This document shows positions 1 to 6,562 of a stretch of DNA of 6,915 bases, in pieces. Position numbers and translations under genes: made by a program. Each line of letters begins with the position of its first letter. Position 1 is the first letter of the stretch. The notes beneath the pieces were generated by a model that made no database searches, had not been told where the DNA came from, and saw only the letters and a program-made list of their open reading frames with translations. Source of the stretch: Planctomycetota bacterium (GTDB lineage: Bacteria; Planctomycetota; Phycisphaerae; WQYP01); the NCBI GenBank assembly GCA_021805585.1, contig JAJZEY010000025.1, forward strand, positions 1 to 6,915. The letters run 5' to 3'.

Positions 1-798
1 GATCCCCTCGCCGGCTTATTAATATCGACACACTCGGGTCGGACGGTCGTGCTCGGTTCCATGTTTAGCAACGTCTTCTACCTGGGGCCGCTTCGCGATC
101 GGCCGCAACGCACCTATCTGTGGCGCGGAGTAGCCACGACCGGCGTCGGCTATTCCGGGGAGCGCACCATGGACGTAATGTTGACGGACCGCAGCGCGCG
201 AGCAGGCTCGGAAAACGAGCTCCCAATAACTCTAGAGTCGGAAGTCTCGGTCTGGCTGCGAATACTCGGACTCGCAAACGGTGCCCAGCTAACGCCCGTC
301 TCCGAGAACGGGGATATTTTCGAAATCCAAATGGCTTCAGGCCCAGGAGCGGCAAATGTCCTGCTGCCGGACGTTGGCTTCGGCGTGTCCCAGGTATTGC
401 CTGTTATCGTTTTGTGCTGCTCTGCACCAAAGGGTTCGACGATCATCCTGGAGCAGCCGGAAATTCATCTGCACCCGGCAGCGCAATCCGGCTTGGCGGA
501 CCTGTTCATATACACCTCAAAGCATCGGGGTGTGCAAATTATTTTTGAGAGCCACAGCGAGCATCTGCTGCGGCGGCTGCAGCGCCGAATCGCCGAGGAT
601 AAACTGGACGCGAGCCAGGCGGCGTTGTATTTCTGCCAGCGCGGCGGTGCGGCAGGATCAAAGCTCAGCGAGTTGGAACTTGACGAGTTTGGAAATATCA
701 AAAATTGGCCAAAAGGATTCTTCGGCGACGAGTTCGGTGAAATGGCCGCCTTGGCAAAGGCAGCCCTGCATAAGAAAAGCAAGGTGCCGCCATCATGA
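1..798 (+). CDS. ABC/OLD-like AAA family ATPase (DUF3696-like), 3' part
   Basis: The frame is open from the first base, so the gene starts upstream; 265 residues are visible and the GTG at 49 is only an internal codon. The Walker A half lies outside the window. Seen here: a YLGPLRDRPQRTY segment (bases about 88-117), typical of AAA ATPases of the DUF3696/AAA_21 group; an ABC-signature-like GFGVSQVLP (376-402); a Walker B/D-loop region IILEQPEIHLHP (442-477), with the acidic pair spaced as ExPE; and a switch-histidine segment IIFESHSEHLL (538-570), His at 553-555. Such SMC/OLD-type ATPases act as DNA- or nucleotide-sensing engines that drive a partner effector. The stop TGA overlaps the ATG of the PIN-like gene, so the two are probably translationally coupled and act together. 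The family is clear; the substrate and biological role are not. A role in phage defence or as a toxin regulator is inferred from the partner. Confidence 0.88.
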   Translation, partial: DPLAGLLISTHSGRTVVLGSMFSNVFYLGPLRDRPQRTYLWRGVATTGVGYSGERTMDVMLTDRSARAGSENELPITLESEVSVWLRILGLANGAQLTPVSENGDIFEIQMASGPGAANVLLPDVGFGVSQVLPVIVLCCSAPKGSTIILEQPEIHLHPAAQSGLADLFIYTSKHRGVQIIFESHSEHLLRRLQRRIAEDKLDASQAALYFCQRGGAAGSKLSELELDEFGNIKNWPKGFFGDEFGEMAALAKAALHKKSKVPPS

Positions 799-1292
799 CT
801 CATTACGTGGCGGATACCAATGTTCCGGTGGTGGCGAACGGAAAAAGCGGGCAGGCCAGCGACGAATGCGTGCTTGCCTGCATCCAACAGCTTGAAACCG
901 TTTATGCGAACGGGAAAATTGTGCTGGATAATTTAGGCCTGATTCTGGCGGAATACAGGAATCATCTTAGCCTTTCCGGTCAACCGGGGGCAGGGGATTA
1001 TTTCATGAAATGGGCCTCGGATGTTCAGGCCAATGAGCTATTTTGCGAACAGGTCATAATTACTCCAATGGAACATGATTCAAGCGACTTTGACGAATTC
1101 CCGCCTGATCCCGCCTTGCAGAACTTTGACCGCAGCGACCGCAAGTTCGTCGCCGTCGCCTTGGCCAGCGCGAACAAGCCGACTATCCTTAACGCAGTAG
1201 ATTCAGATTGGAGCCAATACCATGGCGCGTTAGCCCTGCACAGTGTGGAAATTAAATTCCTTTGCGGGCACTCTGCCAGGCCGCAGGCCTGA
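795..1292 (+). CDS. PIN-like domain nuclease paired with the upstream ATPase
   Basis: This 165-residue protein starts at the ATG inside the ATGA overlap with the ATPase gene; an AAGG at 781-784 is a fair ribosome binding site. It has the PIN-fold acidic layout: an N-terminal strand ending VADTNVPV (Asp7, Asn9), a helix with ILAEYRNHL (Glu53), the motif FDRSDRKFVAVALA (Asp115), and a last strand NAVDSDW (Asp136/Asp138). These would form the metal site of an RNase-type nuclease. PIN proteins cut RNA, often as VapC-type toxins, but no small VapB-like antitoxin is visible; the partner is the large ATPase. The probable role is the effector nuclease of a two-gene ATPase-nuclease module. Sequence similarity to classical VapC is low, so the fold call rests on motif spacing. 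An enzymatically inactive sensor role cannot be excluded. Confidence 0.72.
   Translation: MTHYVADTNVPVVANGKSGQASDECVLACIQQLETVYANGKIVLDNLGLILAEYRNHLSLSGQPGAGDYFMKWASDVQANELFCEQVIITPMEHDSSDFDEFPPDPALQNFDRSDRKFVAVALASANKPTILNAVDSDWSQYHGALALHSVEIKFLCGHSARPQA
1277..1291 (+). other. Short perfect stem-loop at the PIN gene stop codon
   Basis: CAGGCC, loop GCA, GGCCTG is a perfect 6-bp stem overlapping the last codons and the stop TGA (1290-1292). No T-run follows (AATAAGAG), so it is not a proper intrinsic terminator. It may stabilise the mRNA 3' end or be chance. The rest of the 198-base gap between the convergent PIN and deacetylase genes (1293-1490) shows only a weaker stem at about 1360-1372 (CAGCA CGC TGCTG) and no recognisable gene. 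Confidence 0.25.
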
Positions 1293-1490
1293 ATAAGAGT
1301 AGCGAATAGGGTATCGGCGCGATTTACAAAGCGGGGGCCAAAGACGCCAAATCGGCAGGCAGCACGCTGCTGGCTTGCAGAATTTGCCGGCCCGAGTGGC
1401 TCGCCAATGCAACAGCCGGGTGTCGATAAATGCGGCATTATTTGCGGCGGAAAATTATATCTTTCGCGCACCGGCGAACATCAAACGCGG

Positions 1491-2348
1491 CTATCCCGAA
1501 GCGTGATCTGCATTGGCTTTATCCAGTTGGCCATAATGAATCAGACGTATGGAATCGTTTTCTGTCAGCAGCCTAACATCCGGTTCGCAAAGGCCGTCCA
1601 ATTCAAGTTGTCGCTCCGCTACCAGCCGCGTTATGGATCTATTCAATCCATTTGGCCGACCGGGATGCACCATCACTTCACCGGTCCCCGGCGGCAGATT
1701 GGCCAATAGCAGCCGCCACACATCCGCGGAAAATCGCCCGGTGGCCGCCAAGCCAAAGAACCAATCCGTCGTCGTTAACCCGGCCCGGTGGATCCGCGAA
1801 GCCAGCCCATCGGCCATCCGTGAAAGCAACCGATACCCGATTGCCGGACGGGGAATGCCCGGCATCGCCTGTTCGCGGGCACACCGGATATGGCGAATGT
1901 TAAAATGGCGGGCCAGGTCAATTGCAATGTCGCCCAGCGGCGGCCAATGGTGAATGTGCTTGTGCGAATCCAGATGGGTCGGCTGCAAACCGCGGGAGAC
2001 GGCAAAATTAATTTGCGATTCCCATTCTCGCCGAACCTGCCGCAATGTGGATTTGTCCCGCGTCAGCCGCCACAGAAGCTGTCCCACCCGCGGCGGAAAA
2101 ACGCCACGCGGCGAAAACAGCGGGCCATCCATGTCGGCCAGCGGCGTGCCCTGGGTTAAACATAAATGAATCCCCACTCCCAATCCCTGATTCCGCCGGG
2201 CCAACTCCACGGCCCGTTGGGCGTCAGGCATGGTGGTCATCAGGGTGGCGCTGGTAAGAATGCCGGCCTGATGGGCCTGAACAATGCCATCGGTAACGCC
2301 GACCGAAAAACCAAAATCATCCGCGTTTATGATAAGGTTTTTCGCCAT
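1491..2348 (-). CDS. ChbG/HpnK family (YdjC-like) carbohydrate deacetylase
   Basis: This 285-residue protein belongs to the YdjC/ChbG family, metal-dependent enzymes that remove acetyl groups from N-acetylated sugars such as chito-oligosaccharides; the HpnK subgroup lies near hopanoid genes. Visible motifs, numbered from the chosen start: LIINADDFG (5-13; Asp10/Asp11, catalytic base and metal ligand), VGIHLCLT (58-65; His61 metal ligand), THLDSHKHIHH (124-134; His125, Asp127, His129) and, near the C-terminus, GEVMVHPG. All core metal and catalytic positions are intact and the length is normal. The ATG at 2348 was chosen because MAKNLIINADDFG puts the first strand at the usual distance; an in-frame TTG at 2384 would add 12 residues and overlap the upstream gene. 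It lies 22 bases after the 3D-domain gene and is probably cotranscribed with it. No signal peptide is seen, so a cytoplasmic role is likely. Substrate unknown; no hopanoid genes are in the window. Confidence 0.92.
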   Translation of the reverse strand: MAKNLIINADDFGFSVGVTDGIVQAHQAGILTSATLMTTMPDAQRAVELARRNQGLGVGIHLCLTQGTPLADMDGPLFSPRGVFPPRVGQLLWRLTRDKSTLRQVRREWESQINFAVSRGLQPTHLDSHKHIHHWPPLGDIAIDLARHFNIRHIRCAREQAMPGIPRPAIGYRLLSRMADGLASRIHRAGLTTTDWFFGLAATGRFSADVWRLLLANLPPGTGEVMVHPGRPNGLNRSITRLVAERQLELDGLCEPDVRLLTENDSIRLIHYGQLDKANADHASG

Positions 2349-2370
2349 GACTTCGAGTATGGGGGATTTT

Positions 2371-3048
2371 TCAGCGAATATCAATTGGCCTGTAAACTTT
2401 CACCGACAGAAATTTGTGGCCCCAATGCTGCGCCTGCCAGAACGTGGGAAGCAACACATCCATCCTGAAGCCACGAATCGCACCGCCGCGATCCAGCACC
2501 GGCACCGGCCGGCTGTGGTCATACCCCGGCACGCGAACCATGCAGTGGAAAGGAATCAACCGCGTATCCGCCGCAACCAGATGCCCATCATTTGTCCATA
2601 CACTTTTACCCGACGCCGTGACGGTTCCGTTGTACGGCCAGCAGCAGCGGCGATCCGGGGCGTAGCTTGTTACCCGAAGCCGATACGTTTTCCAGTACAC
2701 ATATTTTCGACCATGGTACCAGTAGCCATCCACAGGCCGTACATGACGATAACGAACGTGAATCGGCAAGTCCGCCATTTGGGGCCGCGCGACATGCCCG
2801 TTTGCGCTATAGACCGGCATGGCCAGGCGTGCGGGTGCCATGGGTCTGGCAACGGAAAGAACAAGCGGCGTGCCCGCGGCCGGCGTAGCAACCAATGCGG
2901 ACGGCGCATCGGCTGCAACCGCCCATAACCGTGGTAACCCTCCAACTCGCCAGAAAAGGGTCAACGCCGCCAATGCCAGAACAATCAGGGTAAGCATGGT
3001 GGCCAATTCCCAGTTTTCGCTTTTTGTAAGGCTACGTGAATGACGCAT
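2371..3048 (-). CDS. Membrane-anchored 3D-domain protein (RlpA/MltA-like fold)
   Basis: This 225-residue protein has a short basic N-terminus, one hydrophobic segment (about residues 16-34, MLTLIVLALAALTLFW) acting as membrane anchor or uncleaved signal, an Ala/Pro-rich linker (about 42-90), and a C-terminal 3D domain (about 123-218). The three aspartates that name the domain are visible: Asp161 in LVAADTRLIPF, Asp186 in VLDRGGAIRG and Asp197 in FRMDVLL. TASG (144-147) and the closing HWGHKFLSVKVY also fit. 3D domains are double-psi beta-barrels related to the C-terminal part of MltA lytic transglycosylases, acting on peptidoglycan or other glycans outside the membrane. A Cys pair at 135-136 (RRCCWP) is, from memory, common in planctomycete members. 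The ATG at 3048 is preferred over one at 3078 because GGAGAG lies 5 bases upstream. It is first in a probable two-gene operon with the deacetylase. Enzymatic activity is not established. Confidence 0.85.
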   Translation of the reverse strand: MRHSRSLTKSENWELATMLTLIVLALAALTLFWRVGGLPRLWAVAADAPSALVATPAAGTPLVLSVARPMAPARLAMPVYSANGHVARPQMADLPIHVRYRHVRPVDGYWYHGRKYVYWKTYRLRVTSYAPDRRCCWPYNGTVTASGKSVWTNDGHLVAADTRLIPFHCMVRVPGYDHSRPVPVLDRGGAIRGFRMDVLLPTFWQAQHWGHKFLSVKVYRPIDIR

Positions 3049-3053
3049 GCAAG

Positions 3054-3059
3054 CTCTCC
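3054..3059 (-). promoter_or_regulatory. Ribosome binding site of the 3D-domain gene
   Basis: GGAGAG on the minus strand, 5 bases before the ATG at 3048. It decides the start against the upstream in-frame ATG at 3078, which would add ten residues (MAADVLWRAC). Confidence 0.7.
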
Positions 3060-3108
3060 AAAGCACATCCGCGGCCATGGCATCCTTGCAGGCTCAGAAG
3101 ATAATTGA

Positions 3109-3140
3109 CCGGACCAACGGAAGGTTCCGTCGGTGGCCGG
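3109..3140 (-). other. Imperfect GC-rich hairpin upstream of the 3D-domain gene
   Basis: On the plus strand the arms are CCGG-ACC-A-ACGGAA and TTCCGT-C-GGT-(GG)-CCGG around a GG centre. Transcribed on the minus strand the inner mismatch becomes a G-U pair, so the structure is better as minus-strand RNA, where it would sit about 60-90 bases before the start codon at 3048. No T-run follows, so it is not a terminator. It could be a leader-RNA structure or an operator; no known riboswitch class is recognised. Confidence 0.35.
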
Positions 3141-3240
3141 CATTCAGCCATCCTGGCCGAACGAACAGAGGTAGGCATCACGGTTATCCCGCTCTGACAA
3201 CCTGACATCAGACTAGTCGATGAAAAGACCGATTGCCAGA

Positions 3241-3376
3241 AAAAAACAGGAAACTCATGGCGAAATATGCGAATTGGCGTCCTATAACCTATATATTATG
3301 TCAATAGCAAACAGTATGCGAATTTTATAATTGTATTAGTATAAAATATTATCCCTTATACGATATTTTTATATGA
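3241..3376. promoter_or_regulatory. AT-rich intergenic stretch with inverted repeat, putative promoter region
   Basis: Between the glycosidase stop (3391) and the 3D-domain gene start, base composition turns abruptly AT-rich, strongest at 3281-3376, in otherwise GC-rich DNA. It holds an AT-only inverted repeat: TATAAAATAT (3340-3349) and ATATTTTTATA (3363-3373), one base of slippage, 13-base loop. On the minus strand it lies upstream of the 3D-domain/deacetylase operon and just downstream of the glycosidase gene. A perfect TTGACA occurs on the minus strand at 3304-3299, but no matching -10 box lies 16-18 bases further. A promoter or protein-binding region for the operon is therefore inferred from position and composition only. 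A weak 3'-end structure for the glycosidase mRNA is also possible. Confidence 0.4.
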
Positions 3377-3390
3377 ACTCCCAAGCCCGA

Positions 3391-6198
3391 TCAAGCCAAT
3401 TCCATCAGGGTCACCGGCCCCATCAGACCGGAATCTTCCACCGGCCATTGGGCCGCGTTAAAGTGATGATAGGAAATATCGCAGAAGTTAATGTCATGAA
3501 ATATCCGCCATCGCTCACCCTTCCGGTCCATGAATCGAATCCGGTTGGCTGGAAGATTCGTTACCTCTACCTCCAACAGGTTTGCCTTCACCTTCAGGTC
3601 GGAAATTACCAGGCGGTAGGGCGGCAGAATCAGCCCGCCAAGGTCGCGGCCATTCACCCGCACCCGCGAGCTTTGGCATACGCGGCCAAGGTCCAATAAC
3701 CATGGCCCCTTTCCCGATGGCGCGTCAAACCTAATCGTATACCGAGCCGTCCCGGAAAATGACTGCGTTTCAACATCCCCATTGTCTGTCCATGAACCCA
3801 GCCCTTTGGCCTGATAGTCGCGCGGCAAGGTCGGCCCACCCGACACAAACGCCACATCCCACGGCCCCACCAACCTGGCCACACGCTTTCCGGGCACCGC
3901 GTACCTGTGCGTGGCCCCCCCGCTGAAGGCTTCCGGCAACGCCCGCAGAATCACCGACTGGTTTGGTTCCATCACAATCCGCAACGTTGGTCGGCCGGCC
4001 CGGTCCAGCTTCACCTTCACCGGTGCGGCGTTCCCGGTCATGGGATCCATCAACACCACATCTCTGGCCGGCACCGCCAGCCGGATGGGGCAATCCAACG
4101 ACTTTTTCCCCTGATACACAAGAAGGTAGCAAGTATCCCCGTCGACCTTCCGCCGAAGGAAAAGCAGCCCCGGCTGCTTGACCAATGTTTCCCCATCTAT
4201 TCCCAAGGCCGACAGCACCTTCACCGGCGATCCGGTAAAAAGCAGCCCCGTGCCGACTGTGGCTTGCGAAATTCCCGCCCCCCCTTTTTTCCATGTTTGG
4301 AATGTCAGTCCGGCTTTCAGGTGGCGAAGGTCCGCTTCGTTTTTGGCTCGCCGGCCCATTCCCGGTGGCTCACTTGGCATAGCTTTGGCGAAAATAATTG
4401 TTGCACCCTTTGTGGCCAGTTGAATCAACCGCCGCAAAGTAGCCGGCGGCATGACCGTAACGGGCGGTACCACAATTGCGGCGTAACTTGCGCCCGGCGT
4501 TTGCAGGCGGCCGCCCGCCGCGCGCACCACTTTCAACAGCCGATCGGACAGATAATCAAATCCAATACCGGCATCCCAAAGCCGACGTGCTGTGGTGCCA
4601 ATTGGCTGGCCATAAAACCATTCCCTCTGGTTGGTCATGGTCTGATATTGGGCCATATCACCGGGTCTGTGCCACTGGTCATGAATAGGCCAGTAAAGCA
4701 ACACGTCGTTATCCGGCCGACCGGCCTGAAGCAGACTCTGGCAGCGGGCAATATAGTTGTTCAGCGTCCGCGCATCCCGCCAGATGCTCATACGCGGGTT
4801 CATATCCGTGGCGGCGTAAAACAGCCAGCCTGGCCATGCGGCATCATCCGGCGAATAACAGGTTCCGTGATAAAACAGATGGTTGACACCCCCAAGAAAA
4901 AACTGATCCACCAGTTGTTTCAAGTCGGCCAGTGTCACCTTGAAATGTTCCGCCAGCCATGTGCCCGTTTCCGATGACACCAGCCGTTTGCCGACAATAT
5001 GCGCCGGCGAAGAGGCGAATTTGGCAATCAGTGGATGGCATTGACCGATCCGACTGCGGTTTCCAAAATTGCCCTCCGGTTCAGGAATATCCGCGACATT
5101 ATAAAAATCCAGCAGATTGGTTGGCGAGCCATGCGCCTGATTACGCGTCAGCATGCCACGTTGCCGACACCACGCCGCCCACTGCGAAAATACCGAATCC
5201 ACAATTAAATCCGATACCGTGCGCCGGTAGTCCGCCTGTACACGGCCCACCATAACCTTATCCGCATCGCCGGCCAGCGCCGGCAGATGTTCTTCCAGCC
5301 GATAGCCGCGAAGACGCGCGAATTGCTCAAACAAATCAGCCGACCACTCCCCGTAGCCGCGTGGCACACCACTAAAATATTCATAAGAATCATGATACAT
5401 TGCGCGCGGCATTTTCACGCCCGGCGCGGCAAACGCCTGTGTGAATTTTTTCAGGTAATGGGCCATCGCCGGCGCATAAATTGTGTTCAGCATCATGCCA
5501 TGCCCGCCCGGTGCGGCCCGTTTCACCTTGCTGCCCGGATGCCCCACCAGCACCACCAGCTTCCACTTGCCGGCGGGCCTTTGCCACGCAATCGTTCCAT
5601 GCGGACGCACCAGATGCGCCGGCACTTCCACCTGCCGGCCGTCATCTGCAAAGGCCCGCGCATACACCACGCGACCGCGGGGCAGGCGCGCCACCCAGCG
5701 GGCCTCCGGCGACCGCGGCGCGGTTAACACAATCGGCCGGGCGTAAAGGCTGGCGTTATCGCCGGCTATATCCGGTCCGCCAAAATTCCAGCCCGTGCCG
5801 GTGGTCATATCCACGCCCATGCCCAGGCGATGCGCCTCGGCCAGGTCATAGTGAAGCATGTCCATCCATTGTTTGTTTAAATAGGGAAGATATTCTTTTT
5901 CCCAGCCGCGGGCACCATAAATTGGAATAATATGCACGCCACCAAGCCCCGCAGCCTTATAGCGAGCCAGTTCACGGGACATATCAGCCGCATTCACCGC
6001 CGATCCCATCCACCAGTTGTAACACCAGGGCCGGCATTGGCTGGTGATCGGCGGCCAGAAGGATTTTCCACCGCTTTGTGCCGCACCAATGGAGGCATTG
6101 GACCGGGCCGTGGCACCCCTGGCCAGCGTCAGCGCCATCCCACCCACCGCCGCCTGAACAAATCCGCGGCGTGAAAGCACATCTCTTCGTCTGGTCAT
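3391..6198 (-). CDS. Tat-exported GH106-like glycoside hydrolase (alpha-L-rhamnosidase family)
   Basis: This 935-residue protein resembles the Glyco_hydro_106 family, exo-acting alpha-L-rhamnosidases that trim rhamnose from plant or algal polysaccharides such as rhamnogalacturonan. The N-terminus carries a twin-arginine signal (LSRRGFVQAAVGG, Arg10-Arg11, hydrophobic core about 14-25) with an A-T-A cleavage site at 29-31, so it is exported folded. Family landmarks follow: RPWCYNWWMGSAV (56-68), GGVHIIPIYG (86-95), TGTGWNFGGP (133-142), YHDSYEYF (268-275), RNQAHGSP (352-359), DIPEPEGNFG (370-379), SSETGTW (408-414) and GGVNHLFYHGTCYSP (436-450). Glutamates in the DSYEY, EPEG and SSETG segments are candidate catalytic residues. 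A beta-sandwich, sugar-binding-like domain closes the protein (about 776-935, with SSRVRVNGRDLGGL). Full length and apparently intact. It is transcribed alone; no SusC/D-like transporter or sulfatase is nearby. Family confidence is high, exact substrate uncertain. Confidence 0.88.
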   Translation of the reverse strand: MTRRRDVLSRRGFVQAAVGGMALTLARGATARSNASIGAAQSGGKSFWPPITSQCRPWCYNWWMGSAVNAADMSRELARYKAAGLGGVHIIPIYGARGWEKEYLPYLNKQWMDMLHYDLAEAHRLGMGVDMTTGTGWNFGGPDIAGDNASLYARPIVLTAPRSPEARWVARLPRGRVVYARAFADDGRQVEVPAHLVRPHGTIAWQRPAGKWKLVVLVGHPGSKVKRAAPGGHGMMLNTIYAPAMAHYLKKFTQAFAAPGVKMPRAMYHDSYEYFSGVPRGYGEWSADLFEQFARLRGYRLEEHLPALAGDADKVMVGRVQADYRRTVSDLIVDSVFSQWAAWCRQRGMLTRNQAHGSPTNLLDFYNVADIPEPEGNFGNRSRIGQCHPLIAKFASSPAHIVGKRLVSSETGTWLAEHFKVTLADLKQLVDQFFLGGVNHLFYHGTCYSPDDAAWPGWLFYAATDMNPRMSIWRDARTLNNYIARCQSLLQAGRPDNDVLLYWPIHDQWHRPGDMAQYQTMTNQREWFYGQPIGTTARRLWDAGIGFDYLSDRLLKVVRAAGGRLQTPGASYAAIVVPPVTVMPPATLRRLIQLATKGATIIFAKAMPSEPPGMGRRAKNEADLRHLKAGLTFQTWKKGGAGISQATVGTGLLFTGSPVKVLSALGIDGETLVKQPGLLFLRRKVDGDTCYLLVYQGKKSLDCPIRLAVPARDVVLMDPMTGNAAPVKVKLDRAGRPTLRIVMEPNQSVILRALPEAFSGGATHRYAVPGKRVARLVGPWDVAFVSGGPTLPRDYQAKGLGSWTDNGDVETQSFSGTARYTIRFDAPSGKGPWLLDLGRVCQSSRVRVNGRDLGGLILPPYRLVISDLKVKANLLEVEVTNLPANRIRFMDRKGERWRIFHDINFCDISYHHFNAAQWPVEDSGLMGPVTLMELA

Positions 6199-6562
6199 AT
6201 GGGCATTCCCCTTTTTTTAAAATCCTCTCCGAACACCTGTTGATCAGGCATGCCATTCTACCGTTTTCGCCGGGGAAGTCCGCATCACCTCGGTCAAACC
6301 GCCGCGGCGGGTCTGCCCGTTTTTATCAGAAAAATCGCCAAGCTGCGATTCGCCGGTGTTTTTTGTGTGTGTTGTACCCATCAGGCGTCGCGGCCTGCCA
6401 ATGTCATTAGCGGGCGAACATCGCGACCGTCCCATTTGTCTGGCGAGACGCCCGCCCCCCATTTTGGCCCGCCATCCAGACAACTGGGGCTGCACTGATT
6501 TGGCGTTGTGTTTTCCTACGATGAAAAGAGAGAGTTGAAAGTAGACCGCAGGATGTGTGGCA
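6199..6562. promoter_or_regulatory. 364-base divergent intergenic region, no gene recognised
   Basis: This stretch lies between the GH106-like gene (minus) and the orphan signal-peptide frame (plus) and should hold both promoters. No convincing -35/-10 pair was found on either strand. Structures noted: a 12-base palindrome CCGCCGCGGCGG (6299-6310), a small stem with T-run CGGG-TCTG-CCCG-TTTTT (6308-6324, plus strand), and a wide inverted repeat GTCTGG (6438-6443) / CCAGAC (6476-6481) with additional partial pairing of neighbouring GGCG/CGCC bases. An 83-codon minus frame (6495-6244, GTG start) has no recognisable motif and is probably untranslated leader. Confidence 0.4.
6208..6212 (-). promoter_or_regulatory. 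Ribosome binding site of the GH106-like gene
   Basis: AGGGG on the minus strand, 9 bases before the ATG at 6198; it follows an A-rich run. This supports the start that gives the complete twin-arginine signal. Confidence 0.55.

Noticed and set aside
49..51. GTG as start of the ATPase gene
   Set aside because: The frame is open to base 1, and the conserved ATPase N-terminal half (Walker A) must lie upstream; it is an internal Val codon.
356..895. 179-codon plus-strand frame overlapping the ATPase and PIN genes
   Set aside because: It is Arg/Ser/Cys-rich with no motif and overlaps two genes with clear motifs; a shadow frame.
1293..1490. A possible gene remnant between the PIN and deacetylase genes
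   Set aside because: Short frames on both strands show no recognisable family motif; treated as ordinary convergent intergenic DNA.
2349..2384. TTG at 2384 as start of the deacetylase
   Set aside because: It would add 12 residues before the conserved first strand and overlap the upstream gene; the ATG at 2348 gives the usual family N-terminus.
3049..3078. ATG at 3078 as start of the 3D-domain gene
   Set aside because: The ATG at 3048 has a strong GGAGAG 5 bases upstream, and the extra ten residues add nothing to the signal anchor.
3299..3304. Perfect TTGACA on the minus strand as a -35 box
   Set aside because: No -10-like hexamer lies 16-18 bases downstream (the sequence there is GC-rich), so a promoter was not called at this position.
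3907..4977. 356-codon plus-strand frame antisense to the glycosidase gene
   Set aside because: It is a shadow frame: Pro/Arg/His-rich with no domain, fully covered by an intact family-matching gene on the other strand.
6308..6324. CGGG-TCTG-CCCG-TTTTT as an intrinsic terminator on the plus strand
   Set aside because: The stem is only 4-5 bp and no plus-strand gene ends upstream of it; it lies in the leader region of the minus-strand glycosidase.
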